From contig NC_063155.1 in the NCBI RefSeq assembly GCF_020921035.1, forward strand, positions 5,441,001 through 5,505,000: 64,000 nt of DNA, read 5' to 3'. Positions 47,479-59,955 of the stretch are shown here, in pieces (position 1 is the stretch's first letter; each line of letters starts with the position of its first letter). The position numbers and the translations under genes are program-made. This DNA comes from Rhodamnia argentea (Eukaryota; Streptophyta; Magnoliopsida; Myrtales; Myrtaceae). Under the pieces are notes generated by a model, which was given only the letters and a program-made list of their open reading frames with translations, was not told the origin of the DNA and did no database searches.

Positions 47479-48064
47479 ATAGAATAACACCTCAAGTATC
47501 AATATTTGTGTATAACACTTACTTTGGTGCCAATGACGAGAGATTTCGGCCAACTAATTATGTATTTACCTATCAATTTAAAAAAAAATTCAAGCCACGT
47601 GGAATCCACATAGACTTTTATACTTAAAAATAAGTTAATTTAAAAAAATTAAATTAAACTTAAAAATAAGCTTAAAAAAATAGAAGTTGTAACAATGAGA
47701 GCCGTGCAAACCTTCATCGACCATTGCCGGCGATGGTGGGGCGGCGGCAACGAGGGCTTGCACAATCCTCGTCGTTGCAACTTCTATTTTTTTATTATTT
47801 GATTTTATTTTTATTTTTTAGCTTATTTCTTGATTTTCTAATATTAAGTGGAATTTTTTTTATTAATTTCTGGCTTTTTTATTGCTAACTAGGATTTTCC
47901 GGTGAGCCACGTAAATGCCATGTAAGATTTCCAATGAATCTCATTGGAGTTGGTATTGAAATAACCGTTTCTCAAAAAAAATTGGCACTTGAATTATCCA
48001 AAAATAAATATTGATATTAAAATAAGCGTTGTACACAAATATTGATACTATGTGTCCTTTTGCC
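47479..48064. mobile_element. Mutator-like MITE
   Basis: A 586-bp element with inverted arms sharing GTATCAATATTTGTGTA then caac-cttat, and a further inner inverted pair around 47690-47790 (agaagttg..aac / gttgcaacttct). It is flanked by a perfect 11-bp repeat, CTACTTCTAGA, at 47468-47478 and 48065-48075. The long duplication favours the Mutator group. Confidence 0.72.
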
Positions 48065-48075
48065 CTACTTCTAGA

Positions 48076-49297
48076 GAAGAATCTATGTAGTTGTAAAAAC
48101 AGAATATAATTTTAAATAGTTGATTTCTTCCCTCAAAAGGTGTAACTTCCCTCCACATAAAGGACATGTGAATATTGAATAAAACCAATGAGCAAGTACG
48201 TTTTCATTGCCGCATGTAATAAGAATAGAAATTAGATAGTATTGTAAAGGCCCAGAAGAGAATTGGGTCAGATGGGTTACAAGGCCAATAAGCTGTTTCG
48301 GCTAAATACCCCATTTATGGCTTCGGACAGAAGAAAACAGGCCGATATCGAAGGGACATGTCCGAGATCAACTGGTCGGCGTCGTATGGTGGAGATCGAC
48401 GGGCAGTCGTCAAAAGGTAAAAACGTTTCAAGGCGAGAAAAGCACAGAACGAAGAAGTACCTGTCGAGGATACCCGCCAAGGACAAACGATGGGAAGATA
48501 TGGGAAGTCATTGCCAGACCGACTTGTACCGTTTTAATCTTCACAAGTTTTTTCTGGTGATCTTAGGCTCGGTATTGATCCCAGTTCAACTTTACTTAAC
48601 AATTTCGAAAACATCGGTAACATTAGACCCACATAATATAGATTAAGTTAGCTTCTAATCAATAATTTGAACTTTGTTCACTTCTCTGCTTTTTTAATTT
48701 ATAACTACCTCGTTCTAGTTGGTTGAGACATTGATCCCACTCGTGGGTCGACTTTCAAAGAACAAACTGATCGAGCGGTTAGGGCTTCAACACGCAACGC
48801 CGCGCCCTTAAAACGTCCAGCAACCAACGGCCATAATGACCACCCATTAATGCCAACCACGCCATCACAGTCACCACCACAAAGTCAACCATCATTTTCA
48901 GACCTTGTTAAGCAAAGATCTTCTGGTATGCTTGCCATACACTGGATTGATCTTGCTCTCCAAGGAAAAGTTCTTCCAATGGAAACATTTCTTGAGAAGA
49001 AAGCAGCTTTCATTGGAACAATCCATCCCTAGTATCCAGTCTCCGTCCTCGAATAAGAAGAGCACAAGATAAGGACACCATCTGTTCACAAGGGCTTCAT
49101 CGCGCAAATTCACAGCTCATAATGAAGTTAGAAACCAAAGATTGCCACAAGTCACTGTCTAACTCATGGACTATTATATGTTTAAGCCAAAAAGCAGTGG
49201 TTCAGATGAAGGGGCACATCTTTTCTTCTACTACATCTCTCTAAACTCATCTACGATTGACTGTGGGTTGAAAATGAATAAAATCGTTACAGGCAAC
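48076..49297. other. Intergenic stretch, no gene supported
   Basis: A 127-codon plus-strand ORF (48263..48646) and a 60-codon ORF (48850..49032) are open but show no recognisable domain or start context; they may be repeat remnants. The last ~170 bases are probably the 3' UTR of the p24 gene. Confidence 0.35.
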
Positions 49298-52137
49298 TCA
49301 GACTCGGTTGTATCCCACTGATTTGCTGAAGAGCTGGCGGATGTATACAACTTGAAGTGTGCTTACGCAAGCCAGCAAGAGGTATTCGGCAACAGTGTAG
49401 TATATAACACGTTTCCTCGTGCTCTCATTTGCTGCAGCAGAACCGGCCATCCAACAATAAGTGCCCCGAGAGGAACAAAACAACATTTTAGGAGCAGATA
49501 ATGAAACACTAAACCGAGTCAAAGTTCTTCCACTGCAGAATGCTAAGGTAGATTGAAAGTGATTAATCTCCATATACGGATAATGTAGAGCAGAGAAGAA
49601 TAATAAGTTACATTATGGAACCCAAGAGCTTTTGTGCAAGATCGAAATGCTGGAAAGTATGACAGCAAACATTGGAGCATGCAAGTCTAGTTGCAGTATA
49701 GAAAAGTGGCACGCTAGCATTCATAAACTAACTCTCCATGAAAACTTGATTTGAAAGAGGGACATTTCTGAGTTCATGTTCATTCACATAAACGGGAAAT
49801 GAAACAGTAAAAACTCTTCCAACCAAAAAAAAAAAAAAACACCTCACCACAGAAGCACTAAAAACCTCCTTACAGTGAAAATGGCAAAACAGAGAGCCAA
49901 AAAATCACACATCATTGGCAGATCCACAGGTCAGATTCTGAAGGGCTTCTCCTCCAGCATCAAAAGCTCATATATTGCGAGTGTTAAGATTCTTGCTAAA
50001 CACATACATATATATTCAGCTCAAAAATACCAAGCAGAGGAAGAGGCACAATGCACATACATGCCCTCTTTGGTTCAACCTTTCCATCAAATAAGAAAAA
50101 CACACAAAACAACCTTCATTTTTAAAATCAGGAACACGTATATTCTATGAATCCTACTGAACTGAGGGGTGAATCACCAAGCCCATATACCAGCATGTGT
50201 GACATATATTTGAGCTGCATGTGTACTATGACAATTTCCAGTCAAGTTATCATCTAGTATGGCCAACGCTAATTTATATGCATCCATTCATATCACTCAC
50301 TGAGGCATGCCAATAGAGAAAACCAAGAATCTTACTATGACGATGACGAGAATCCCGAGCTTTCAGGTACTTCTGCTCTGCTGTGACAGATTCCAATGCC
50401 TCTCTCAACTCAGCAATTTTAACATTTATTGGGTCCAAGTGCTCTGCATCACACACCCCAAATAAGTCATCAAAGCTTAATGTCCTATCAAAGTACACAA
50501 GATAAGAAGAACATGAATAACATAATTGAATGTCCACATTAAAGAAAAATATTCATATAACAACAACACAAACCATCTTTTGCTAGATCATGCTCGTTTG
50601 GGATATGTCCAGCATGTATGTAGAAGGAGACGGTCTCTGGTGTTGAATAGGGATTGTGAAAACAGAATTTGTACATTCCACTTCGTGGCGCCTTGAATTC
50701 GAACTTATCCCCAGATGTTCCTTTCAAAGTCTGTACGACATTACCTGCCGGAGAAGTGACCTACAGGATAGGCATCAGAATCAGCAACTGAATCTGATTG
50801 TACAAGCAGGTGGATGTTTGACCATATAATCTCAATATATATTTTTATCTCCAGAGATTTCACCAAAATTTCTAATCTTTAGAACACCCACCCCCCAAAA
50901 TAAAATACATAAATAAATAATTAATTAATTAATAGGGGGGGGGAAGAACCTCTGGACAGAAACCCGAGGGCCCAACGCAATTCCTAGTCCCACATTCTGC
51001 CTCAGCCATATAAACATAGCATCACATGCATGAATATCAAATGCACCAAGTATCAACTATTTTATTACGTTATAATTTGAAATACATCATCTGATCAAGG
51101 AGGAGAAGAAATAACAAGGGAAAACCTTCAACAGCGCATCAGTTTTGAGAGAAAAAGAAAGCACTTTAGTACTGTAAACTAAGTTTATGGCAAGATTAGT
51201 TGTGCTAAACATCTAATGAGCAAGAGAACCATTGACATTTGCGAACAGGATACATTATGATGAAAAGCATGCTCAAGTTTCATCATAGTCATACTGAACA
51301 TAATATAAAACCAGATCCATTCCCAAGCAAACTGATTTAAGCTCACGCAGTCCATATAAGTTACAAAAGAATTCCCCGAATTGCCATCAATAAGAACCAA
51401 TTGCAATCATGGACATTCAGCCACTGCAACTACCAAATGTACAATGAAAAGCAAAAATAGGACATTGTTACATATATTTACTAAACGTGCAACAGAATTT
51501 GTCAAAGAAAGAGGCTGACCTAATCAAAACTGAAAATTTGCACAAAAAGAAAATCAGGAGAACAAAAGCATTTCGTGAAGAGAATACATTGACCATTGAC
51601 ATGGATCCTATCCAGATTAGTCACTACTATAGATCAATCAGCTAATGAAAAACGAAAGGAGCTCCTCATACCAAGCACTCAAAAAAAGGGGTGGAACAAA
51701 GCAGTAAAAAGGCCCGATATTTAACTAAACCAAATCAACATCCCCCCTATGAGCAACAACCCAGAAGGCGAAACCGAATTACAATAATTCTCAATGCATA
51801 AGCGAGTCTAAATCAGACACGAACGAATCCCTAATCTCAAAGGCAATCAACAAATCGACTTCAAAGACGAGATCTCGATACAACGCTCGAAAGGAAAGAG
51901 GAAAAAGGCGCGCATGCTCACGGTCAAATCGATCCCGGGGTGATCGGAGCTCCAGAAGATGTCGTGATCGACGACCACGAAGTTCCCGGACACGGTGTCG
52001 CCCTCGTAGAGCACGTACTCGTACACGCACTCGACGTCGTTGACCGTCACCGACAGGGACGATACCGGCGCCAAAGAGGAGGTGAGGACGAGGCCGATCA
52101 ACAGCAAAAGGTTCGCGTATCCGGGTCGCGTTCCCAT
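49298..52137 (-). CDS. p24 family cargo receptor (emp24/GOLD), beta type
   Basis: Type I membrane protein of COPI/COPII vesicles that helps sort cargo between ER and Golgi. Four exons: 51922..52137 (72 codons), 50574..50760, 50336..50443 and 49298..49431. All are in phase, giving 214 aa, the normal family size. Signal peptide at about 1-27 (LLLLIGLVLTSSLAPVSS). GOLD domain from about 28 to 120 with the conserved Cys pair (VECVYEY and YKFCFHN) and the PYSTPETVSFYIHAGH segment. A coiled-coil region contains IAELREALESVTAEQKYLKA. The membrane span is about residues 180-202. The short cytosolic tail RQLFSKSVGYNRV resembles that of Arabidopsis p24beta3. The start is the only Met ahead of a good signal peptide. 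The 1.16-kb first intron has no gene-like content. Confidence 0.92.
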
Positions 52138-52259
52138 GGCGCTCGATCGATGGCTTTCGATTTCAGGTCTCTCGCCGAGAAAGGCAGAGGAGGGCGGTGG
52201 CTTTGGTAAATTTCGGACCCGCGAGAGTTGAAACGGGCAGGAGGAGTCGATCTCAGTCT

Positions 52260-53750
52260 TGAGATGGTGTCTAAATGCGGCACGTGATCTTCTCTTTCCC
52301 CTTCGGGCCTCGTCACGTGATCAATGGACTCTGCTGCAAACCAACGAGGCTCCTGTCCCAGCCCAATTTAGCAGGTAAGGAGTCGGCCCATGAGCCCAAA
52401 AAGCCCACCATGATAGGCATACTTTTTAATGCGAGACTTTTTTTTTTTTTTTTTTCATTCTCTAACATTCAATAGAAGTGATTGATTTCAGGATGGGTAG
52501 AACCGATCCAGGCATGACCGGTTCTCCGTACTTTGAGATCGAGAATCGGATTTGTTGCCTTGGAACCGGCCGGCTTTCCTTTTTCGTTTTACCATGTACA
52601 ATGTAAAGATTAGCCCATTAAGGGCTCAACTTCTTTAATTCTTTAGGCGATTTACTCGAGACCATTTTGGCGTTGACTCGAGATACAGCACCCGGGATGG
52701 AAATTGGAATGGAGCGTTGTGCCGATGAGCTAAGCAAACTATTTGAAAGAAACAGTGCCTACAAAAGCACATTTCTATCAGATGATTTTTTTTTTTTTGT
52801 GTGTGCGGATATAATATTTGCATTTATCATTTACTGGGTGATCATGTTGGATGATCATCGTCCAAAATGAAAATAGATAATCTGCATTTTCTTAGAATTA
52901 TTCCTCTTTTTTTGTAGCAATATGCAGCAGTTCAAGTTCGTGAACAGAACAAACACAAAGCAAGAATGTGCCAGCCACTTCCCATGTCTCATCTCACCGT
53001 AGAGTATCCCAACTATTTTATAAGGAACAATATCGCTCCGGATGTACCACGGAGTGGAGTTGCTAGAGCGAGTGGTGGAGTGGAGTGGAGTTGCTAGAGC
53101 GAGTGGTGGAGTGGAGTGGAGTTGAGCTGTTGAAGAGGAGAGTGAGACATGAGAGAGATGGAGAGATGAGAGGCGCAATCGAGCCGCGAATTCAAAGAAG
53201 GCCCACAGTGACAAATCTAAGAGTGAAAGTGTAATTGTGTGTGCAAGGGAAAGAGAGAGGGAGGTGGCAAGAGTCAAGATCAGTAAAGAAAGAAAGAACT
53301 CAGGCTTTAGTACTTGAGGATAAACCGATTCAATTCTCAATTTTACTCTAGAATCGTGAACTAACTAGTTTATGGTCTAGAATCGAGAATCGAACTCGGG
53401 TACTCTCCGACAATATACATTAACAATATTTCGAGAATTGATTGTTTTTTTTTTTTTTTTTTTGGGTTACTTGTGTTTGCTAAACATTTCGGAAATGCCC
53501 GATTCAAGAAATTGCAGGCCGATTCTAGGGAAAATGCTTCGTTTTATTGCCGTTAGAATAAGCACGGAGAATCTGAGGGACAAGAAAGGAAAAGACAAAC
53601 AAGCTCAGATCTAAACAGTCCACCGAGTCACCGACCTCGATCATTGACCTCGCACCATTTTCCCTCATTTTTCCCGTTTGTTTTACTCGTTTCCGCCACA
53701 CATTCAATGTATCAATGCTGTCCTGTTCAGTAATTTTACACGAACATCGA
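52260..53750. other. Intergenic stretch between divergent genes
   Basis: No gene supported. Minus-strand ORF 52855..53340 is low complexity and overlaps the tandem repeat at 53051-53127. Words related to gaaccggttc and gaatcggatt occur near 52500-52590 and 53330-53400 and are probably degraded repeat DNA. Confidence 0.4.
53051..53127. repeat. Tandem repeat, 31-bp unit, about 2.5 copies
   Basis: The unit ggagtggagttgctagagcg plus agtggtggagt occurs twice without change (from 53051 and 53082), followed by a partial third copy. Confidence 0.8.
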
Positions 53751-53754
53751 AATC

Positions 53755-54401
53755 CACGTGCCACGTGACCACCGGCATTCTGTGGATAAGCTCTGCAACT
53801 TCTTTTGTTTTTTTTTTTTTAAATCTAATCGGACGGTTTAGATTAGAAATAAAGGCCGTTGTCAGACAAGATTGCCGTGTAGCGCAATCACCGGACCCAC
53901 GGTACGAGATTTTGTCAAATCATTTATACCGCAATCAACTTTTTCTTAAATGGACTTTTCTCCAGCTGCCACGTGCCCGCTCTCTTTTTTTTTTTTTGGT
54001 TGGGGGGTGGGGGGCCTCGTCCGATCTTTTTATTACCGGAAAAAGAAAGGTAGATGCTACCTCAAGAACTCATATGGAAGCACACGGATCTAATGTACAA
54101 GAGAAAGAGAGAGCTAAAAAATTGATTTGGAGAAGAGTTTCAAATTAACAAACGAAATGGGACCGCTGCTTTAGGAAAGGGTTCAACGTGAACACTAACT
54201 CAAATGAAGATCTAAATGAATATTATTCGAATTTGCCGACCGACTGTTAAAATTCAAGCGATTTTGTTTGGGTGTTTCTTTTTTATCCAAAATGAAATTA
54301 AGGTTTCCCAACCCTACGACTGGCTAAAGCATTAATTTCGAATTTATTATTTGTGTAGTTTTCCGTTGTATCGGTGCCACGTCACTTTTCTTTTCCACGT
54401 G
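53755..54401 (+). promoter_or_regulatory. Cluster of CACGTG G-boxes upstream of the TSJT1-like gene
   Basis: Perfect CACGTG palindromes lie at 53755-53760, 53762-53767, 53970-53975 and 54396-54401. A CACGTC site is near 54379. The first two are adjacent. Such ACGT-core sites bind bZIP or bHLH factors and often mediate ABA, light or sugar control. DUF3700 genes are known to be stress- and sugar-responsive, so a regulatory role is plausible but inferred. Confidence 0.55.
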
Positions 54402-54493
54402 GATAACGGCAACAGTTTAAAGAAATGGATAACAAAGTGGAGCAATTAACGGAAAGGAAAGGGCAGTTTCGAGAATTCTCCGGTTCGTCGTCG

Positions 54494-54502
54494 TATATTT
54501 AA
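54494..54502 (+). promoter_or_regulatory. TATA box of the TSJT1-like gene
   Basis: TATATTTAA lies 168 bases before the ATG. A CT-rich leader (about 54568-54588) follows, as is common in plant 5' UTRs. Confidence 0.6.
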
Positions 54503-54669
54503 TCACCACCTCCACCCTTTCCCTTCACTTCGACCGCATTCTGCCATTCATCAGTTGCGTTCAACCATCTCTCTCTCTCTCTCTCGCTCTAGCTCGCTCG
54601 TCCCAGTCGGCTCTGCGATCGGACCGATCGATCGTCGTTGTCCAGTCGAAGCAACAGGAGAGGCGGAAA

Positions 54670-56703
54670 ATGCTGGCGGTGTTCGACAAATCGGTGGCGA
54701 AGAGCCCGGAGGCGCTCCAGAGCCCGCACTCGGAGTCGATTTCGGCCCTCAAGGGCGGCGCTCTCGGCCAGCACTTCGCATCCGTCCATCCCGGCGCGGT
54801 CACCGTCAATCTCGGGTCCTCCGGCTTGCTGGCCTACTCTCTCGATCGGCAGAACCCTCTTCTTCCCAGGTCTCGTCCTATTTACATTTCCAACCCCTAA
54901 TTCGTCCGCATCTTGGGTTTCGTTTCTTTGTGGGTTGAAAGATCTTCTCGATCCCATTTGAAGGGTCTTTTGTTCGTTTCTTTTTCGATTGACTCTAAGA
55001 TCGGGGTGATTATGTTCGCGGATCTTGGTGCTTCCTTGCTAGATCACACCCTGATCAACGATTTTGTATATCGTTTGGCATCATATTCTTGGTTACATTG
55101 GAATTCCTCAAACCTTGTGCCCCACACTGGCGCTATTAGTTTTGTGTCTTTAACGAAGATGTGTAGTGACTTGTTTTACGAAGTGGACTATCTGTGGTTG
55201 CCGTGTGGAATATTATCCACAAAATCCAAAGTTATATGCTTTTTCTTTTTTATTGTAAAGTTTTATTCTATTCATAATAGCTTGCCGTGTAAGGACCAAA
55301 AAAGGATTGGTATCTTAGTTGCTCCGTGTCTTTATTCGACTATGTTTTCCTTGTTAGGAGTGTTTGTCTTTCCTCAGAAAATATAACCTTTTCAATCAGA
55401 AGGGTACGTGCCCAACCAAAGGATTCTTGGAGGATGCTGGGTATTTAACAAAACAATGGTAGCTTAAAGAAAAAAACAGACTCGTCACTTCAATTTTTAG
55501 AGAGGCAAATGTTAAATCAAACTGATTTCGGTGGGAATTGAGTATGATAGCACTAGAGGTTGAAAGTATCAGCCAAAAGGAGAAAGTGTTACTCGAGCCT
55601 CCAGTTCATTTCGAAAAGCAGAAGATGAAATTATTGTATACCACTCTCCTTGATTGGGTCACACTGAGATATTTGACATGTCTCATCCTCTTGGCAGATT
55701 GTTTGCGGTCGTCGATGACATCTTCTGCATGTTTCAAGGGCACATAGAGAATGTTGCTCTTCTCAAGCAGCAATATGGATTGAACAAGACTGCCAATGAG
55801 GTCACTATCATCATTGAAACTTATAGAACTTTGAGGGATCGAGGGCCATACCCTGCTGATCAAGTTGTAAGAGACATCAGCGGGAAGTTTGCTTTTGTGC
55901 TCTTCGACAGCTCTTGTAAAACCGCTTTTCTAGCCTCCGTAAGTAATCATGATTTTCATGGTTTCATTCTGGGGTATCGCTCTGAATCTCTCCCTCCACC
56001 TGCGATCTATCTGATCCTTTCTGTTCTCTTAATCATGCAGGATGTTGATGGAAGTGTTCCTTTCTTCTGGGGAAGTGATACTGAAGGCAATCTTGTTCTC
56101 TCGGATGATGCAGAAGTTGTGAAGAAGGGCTGTGGGAAATCTTTCGCACCATTCCCTAAAGGTAATTATTGTTTCGGATCGGTGATGCGGCTTCACTGGA
56201 GTTTCCTCCATGCATTGGAATGTGAAAAGTAAGGATGGATGAACTCTATTGATGTCAAGCAGAGTTCACAGGAAGAATGTTATGTTGCTGTATAACAATA
56301 TATGTGAAGACTTGTAGGAAGTAAAGATATTTAAGGTTTAGCAAGAAGGTTTTTGTTTTTTGGGTCAGAAAGGTTTGACATGAGTTGGAAGGGGTTAAAA
56401 TCGTATTCTTTACTGGTATGCATGTTTTGACATGTGCATTTTCAGCTACAATGTTGCTCTCCCAATGGTTTTCGAGCACCAAATCCCTTTTAACGTTGCC
56501 TTCTTTTCCACTCAGGATGCTTCTTTACTAGCTCTGGAGGTTTGAGGAGTTATGAGCACCCACTGAATGAGGTGAAGCCAGTTCCTAGGGTGGACAGCTC
56601 TGGCCAAGTGTGTGGTGCTACATTCAAAGTGGATGCGGAGTCTAAGAAGGAGTCCAGCATGCCTAGAGTTGGGAGTGCTGCGAACTGGTCCTCGCAGTAC
56701 TGA
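54670..56703 (+). CDS. Stem-specific TSJT1 / aluminium-induced protein-like (DUF3700, YGL and LRDR motifs)
   Basis: Four exons: 54670..54869, 55698..55938, 56041..56161 and 56516..56703, in phase with GT-AG joins, 249 aa, the normal family size. The fold is related to class II glutamine amidotransferases, but the protein starts MLAVFDKS without the Cys2 nucleophile of true amidotransferases. The naming motifs are present: YGL at 93-95 within QQYGLNKTANEV, and LRDR at 112-115 followed by GPYPADQVV. Other conserved blocks are GKFAFVLFDS, GSVPFFWGSD and a C-terminal TSSGGLRSYEHPLNEVK. The encoded protein is of unknown biochemical function; relatives are induced by auxin depletion, aluminium, sugar starvation or ABA. 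The start is the first ATG after the TATA box and gives the standard N-terminus. Confidence 0.93.
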
Positions 56704-56939
56704 GTCTTGTGGTTTATGGCCCTTTTTCAACCAGGCCATTAGTTATTGAATGGCCTGGCCTTCTGTTGCTTATATCTCATACATTGACAATTTTCAGCTC
56801 TACTGGTTGGTTGCTCTATGCTGGGGGTTTGAAACGACATCGTTTCTATGCAGCCTGTATGTGTTGCTTATAAAACCAAGCATTTACAAAAACTAATATG
56901 CTCTGTGCAATAACTTCTGGCACTTCATTTGGCTATCAT

Positions 56940-57060
56940 GCAGAGTTCATCCAATGTAACGTTTTTTTTTGCTTAGTTGTTTGTTGTGTTACTGGTATCT
57001 TTACTAGTTTATTAGACCAAAATAACTTGCATGCTAGTTCCGATATGGAAATCGAGTTGT
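56940..57060 (+). repeat. Direct repeat shared with 58040-58165
   Basis: The two blocks share tagttg-tgttgtg, aaaataacttg, catgctagttcc and atggaaatcgagtt. They are imperfect copies about 1.1 kb apart. The first leads directly into the PORR gene fragment; the second stops before it. Confidence 0.6.
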
Positions 57061-57480
57061 TGAAAGGAAAAGGTCCTAATGATTTTCTTGAGGGTAGATC
57101 TGAGGATGAAGGCATCCCTATGCAGCTTGACCAAAGAAGAAGCCATTGGTGAATTGGAGGATATTGCAGTTGGAAACAGCTCCTTCATGGTTATTCATGA
57201 AATTGACAATGAGTACAAGCCTCATGATTCATTTTAAGGTCATATGTTTTTGTTCGAGCAGTCGAGATAACTTGCTTTCCGGTCTTCTTCTTCACAAGTT
57301 CAAAGTTCCGAGTATTTGTGTTACAGATTTAATCAGATAAACTTGTGCTTACTACTATAACTCAAGTCAACCGATAGCGGACTGATCCATCTCAGTCCTC
57401 TATAGTCCGAAATATTGCCACTGGAACTCCTGAGATCAATGACTCAGGAAGAATATGCGGATAAAACTGCCTTTTGCAAC
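57040..57480 (+). pseudogene. Fragment duplicated from the 3' end of the PORR gene
   Basis: Matches about 63415-63890: the end of the coding region (SEDEGIPMQLDQ ... EIDN.Y.P.DSF) and about 240 bp of 3' UTR, including aaggtcatatg and gataacttgctt blocks. The frame of the PORR C-terminus breaks after LDQ in the copy (one-base difference). No RNA-binding domain is present. It may be the leftover of a larger PORR duplication or a local template-switch copy. Confidence 0.75.
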
Positions 57481-57489
57481 ATACTGTCA

Positions 57490-58565
57490 TTTGCTTTCTA
57501 TCCGATTGCCTCTTCCGCAGGCCTTGCAATTTCTGTTCAGAATCTCTATGAAACTATGTCACGCTCATGTTTTTGGACATTTTACTAGAGTTTTCCGTTG
57601 TTGGATTTAGAGCCCAACATCAAAGGGTGAGTAGTTTTATGTTGGCCTGGGTCTATAATTGATGCATTTACACTCGCTGCGCAGGCTTTGGTAATTCGTT
57701 TCAAGCGATTAAATGGTTTGACTAAAGATCAGGAATCCGAGGATTGTACGCTTCAAATATCTTCATTGATTGCACTTTTTGTGTCAGATCATTCTGGAGG
57801 GTGTGACAGAAATGCGATTATAAAAAGGACGCACGCGAAAGGATGTATCTGGTACGAATATCGAAAGTCTTTCGTTTGCACCTTCCCAACTGGAAATCAT
57901 GATTATGTTGATTCATCTGTCAACCAAATGCTCAATAACCAGGATATTATATTTGAGTGATCTATGTGACAAATCTCTTCAGTCTATCAAAGCGACACAA
58001 AGTTCTGGTATTGTCCCTCTAGGAACTCTGAAGTTGAGCGACCTTGTTACGACACCATTGTTTTCGCTAGTTGTCTGTTGTGCTAATCATATCTCTACTT
58101 GTATATTGGATCAAAATAACTTGGAGCATGCTAGTTCCCACATGGAAATCGAGTTAGCACACCTTACGAAGGGTCATTTGAACTTTAATAACAGACAATG
58201 ATAGAATCATAGAATGTTTGATGTTAAGGCTAAAGCAGCAGACAAGCTAAGCTATCAACAGGAACTTGACGAGCTAAGCTATCAACGGGAACTTGACGTA
58301 TGCCGATACAGACTTAATATGAGAGAAGATAGAGGAAGCTGTCGATACTAACAAATGTCAAATAGCAGATAACAAAGAAGGCACTTAGCCTGGCCTTATT
58401 GTTCTGGTTGCGGAGACCTCCTCGGTCCTTTGCATCAGCCATGCCTCCCGGTGGTATCTACATGGAACAAACCTCAGTTTTCTCTTATTGCACGGTGAGC
58501 TTTCCGTAAGGTTTCTGAGGAAAGTAAGTGATGGTATTGATAGATTTGTGTTCTGTCCATAGTAC
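57490..58565. other. Stretch without recognisable genes
   Basis: Short ORFs only. The repeat at 58040-58165 (partner of 56940-57060) is the one structured part. Confidence 0.4.
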
Positions 58566-58569
58566 AGGC

Positions 58570-59955
58570 TTCGCATGTGTATGGCTAGATGAAGATCCAG
58601 CGCAAAAAGGATACAGCTTCCACTTCGGGTACGTGTGAGGCTTTGACCAGCCTGCAGACCCGCTGCTCACCTTCCCCCTTGCTAAACATCAACCCTCATT
58701 TTGGATGCATGAGCTAGAACATGCCCACCCGCAGTTTTCTTTGGGTGTGACGACAGTGAAACAAATAAATCAAAGAGAGACAGTAAAGAAACCTTCTGTT
58801 TTTCCTAGCTCATGGACTGCAGCTACTCTATGTATCTCTGGTTAACACCTAAATAGCTGGTTCTTTAGATTTCACGAATTAGTATGAGCTTAGTGCAGTC
58901 CCCAAATTGCTATCTTCCAGAGTGCAACCATCAAAGGGGTAAATTGGATAAGATCTTTTAATGGATGCACAACCATGTGGGAGAAATGAAAATGTGATGC
59001 GATACCTTGGTTGGTCATGTAGATTGCGACTTTAAATTCATTTGCTATCTGATTTAAACGTAAGAGCATCTGTTCCAATTTTTGCTGCAATTCAGAATCT
59101 ATTGGTGTCAAACCAGATGACCTGAAAAATGACGAATGATTTTATGGTTTCAGAACCAACCTGGCGATCTGCACGTCTTCCCCTTCCGATAAAATTTACT
59201 CAGAAGTGAGCACTGATTGAATCCACTATCTGAAAATATTACTCACCTAAGGTCAACTATCAACACCTCACGAAATTTGTACAGATTGATTCTGAAGTAG
59301 TGTCTTACCAGTAACCTAAATCATGAAGCAGCTCGAACTGATGCTCGTGATTTTGGGCTTGGGCACGAAGGATCTGAAATTCATGGAAAGACTAGATTAT
59401 AGCAAGTACGTTATCCAGAAAGAAGGAAGAGTTGCCAGTGTCAAAAGCATTGCTTACATTATCTCGGACTGCAACAGGATCCATGCCAAATCTCTCGGCT
59501 ATCGATACAATTAGTTCAGGGCAACTGCATGTGTACTAAGTTAAGAAAGTGCAGATGCACTTGCACGAACATAAGACGATTATGACAACACAAGAAGCTT
59601 TGTCAAGGTCAAGAAAAATCCAGGCAGATTAAAATAGGACACAAAGTTCCTTCTGTATCAACATAAGCTACCTTGCCATTTCCTCCTCCCCTGCGAGTTG
59701 GCAGCCGAAAATTTTTGACGAACATGGAATCCACAAACCATAAATTATCGAAAACAGGGGCAAATACTGTTGCAGAATTTGCAACTAGAGTAGAGTATCT
59801 TCAAGCATCACAATGGATAGGACATGAGTAGGGTGAAAAAAGACATAGGACATCAAAGGTAACGCATGATAAATACTAACACAGTACGCAAAGGAAAGTA
59901 TATTAACGCCTAAAAGCTCGTCGAGGGCTTGGCTTCCAGTTGTGATGAACTTTTC
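58570..59955 (-). pseudogene. DMC1/RAD51-like recombinase relic
   Basis: Exon-sized pieces on the minus strand follow DMC1 order. 59908..59955 has TTGSQALDELLG. A piece ending 59643 has GGGNGKVAYVDTEGT. 59458..59524 has IVSIAERFGMDPVAVRDN. 59316..59373 has AQNHEHQFELLHDL. About 59239..59275 has FREVLIVDLR. 59006..59121 has QQKLEQMLLRLNQIANEF then KVAIYMTNQ. About 58590..58735 has TAGGHVLAHA and GEQRVCRL. Introns are kept, so it arose by DNA duplication. Missing: the N-terminal HhH domain, the Walker A exon (GEFRSGKTQ type), the L2 loop before PKK, and a proper C-terminus. An in-frame TAG and a frameshift lie before GEQRVC, and the exon around FREVL is out of frame. Not able to encode an ATPase; remnants resemble DMC1 more than RAD51, a weak preference. 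Confidence 0.78.

Noticed and set aside
48263-48646. 127-codon plus-strand ORF
   Set aside because: No recognisable domain, no promoter context or intron signals; basic composition alone is not support.
52855-53340. 161-codon minus-strand ORF with a hydrophobic start
   Set aside because: Low complexity (Ser/Leu/Thr), overlaps a 31-bp tandem repeat and has no family features.
54555-54961. Overlapping ORFs in several frames around the TSJT1-like first exon
   Set aside because: Shadows of the GC-rich first exon; only the frame starting at 54670 joins the downstream exons.
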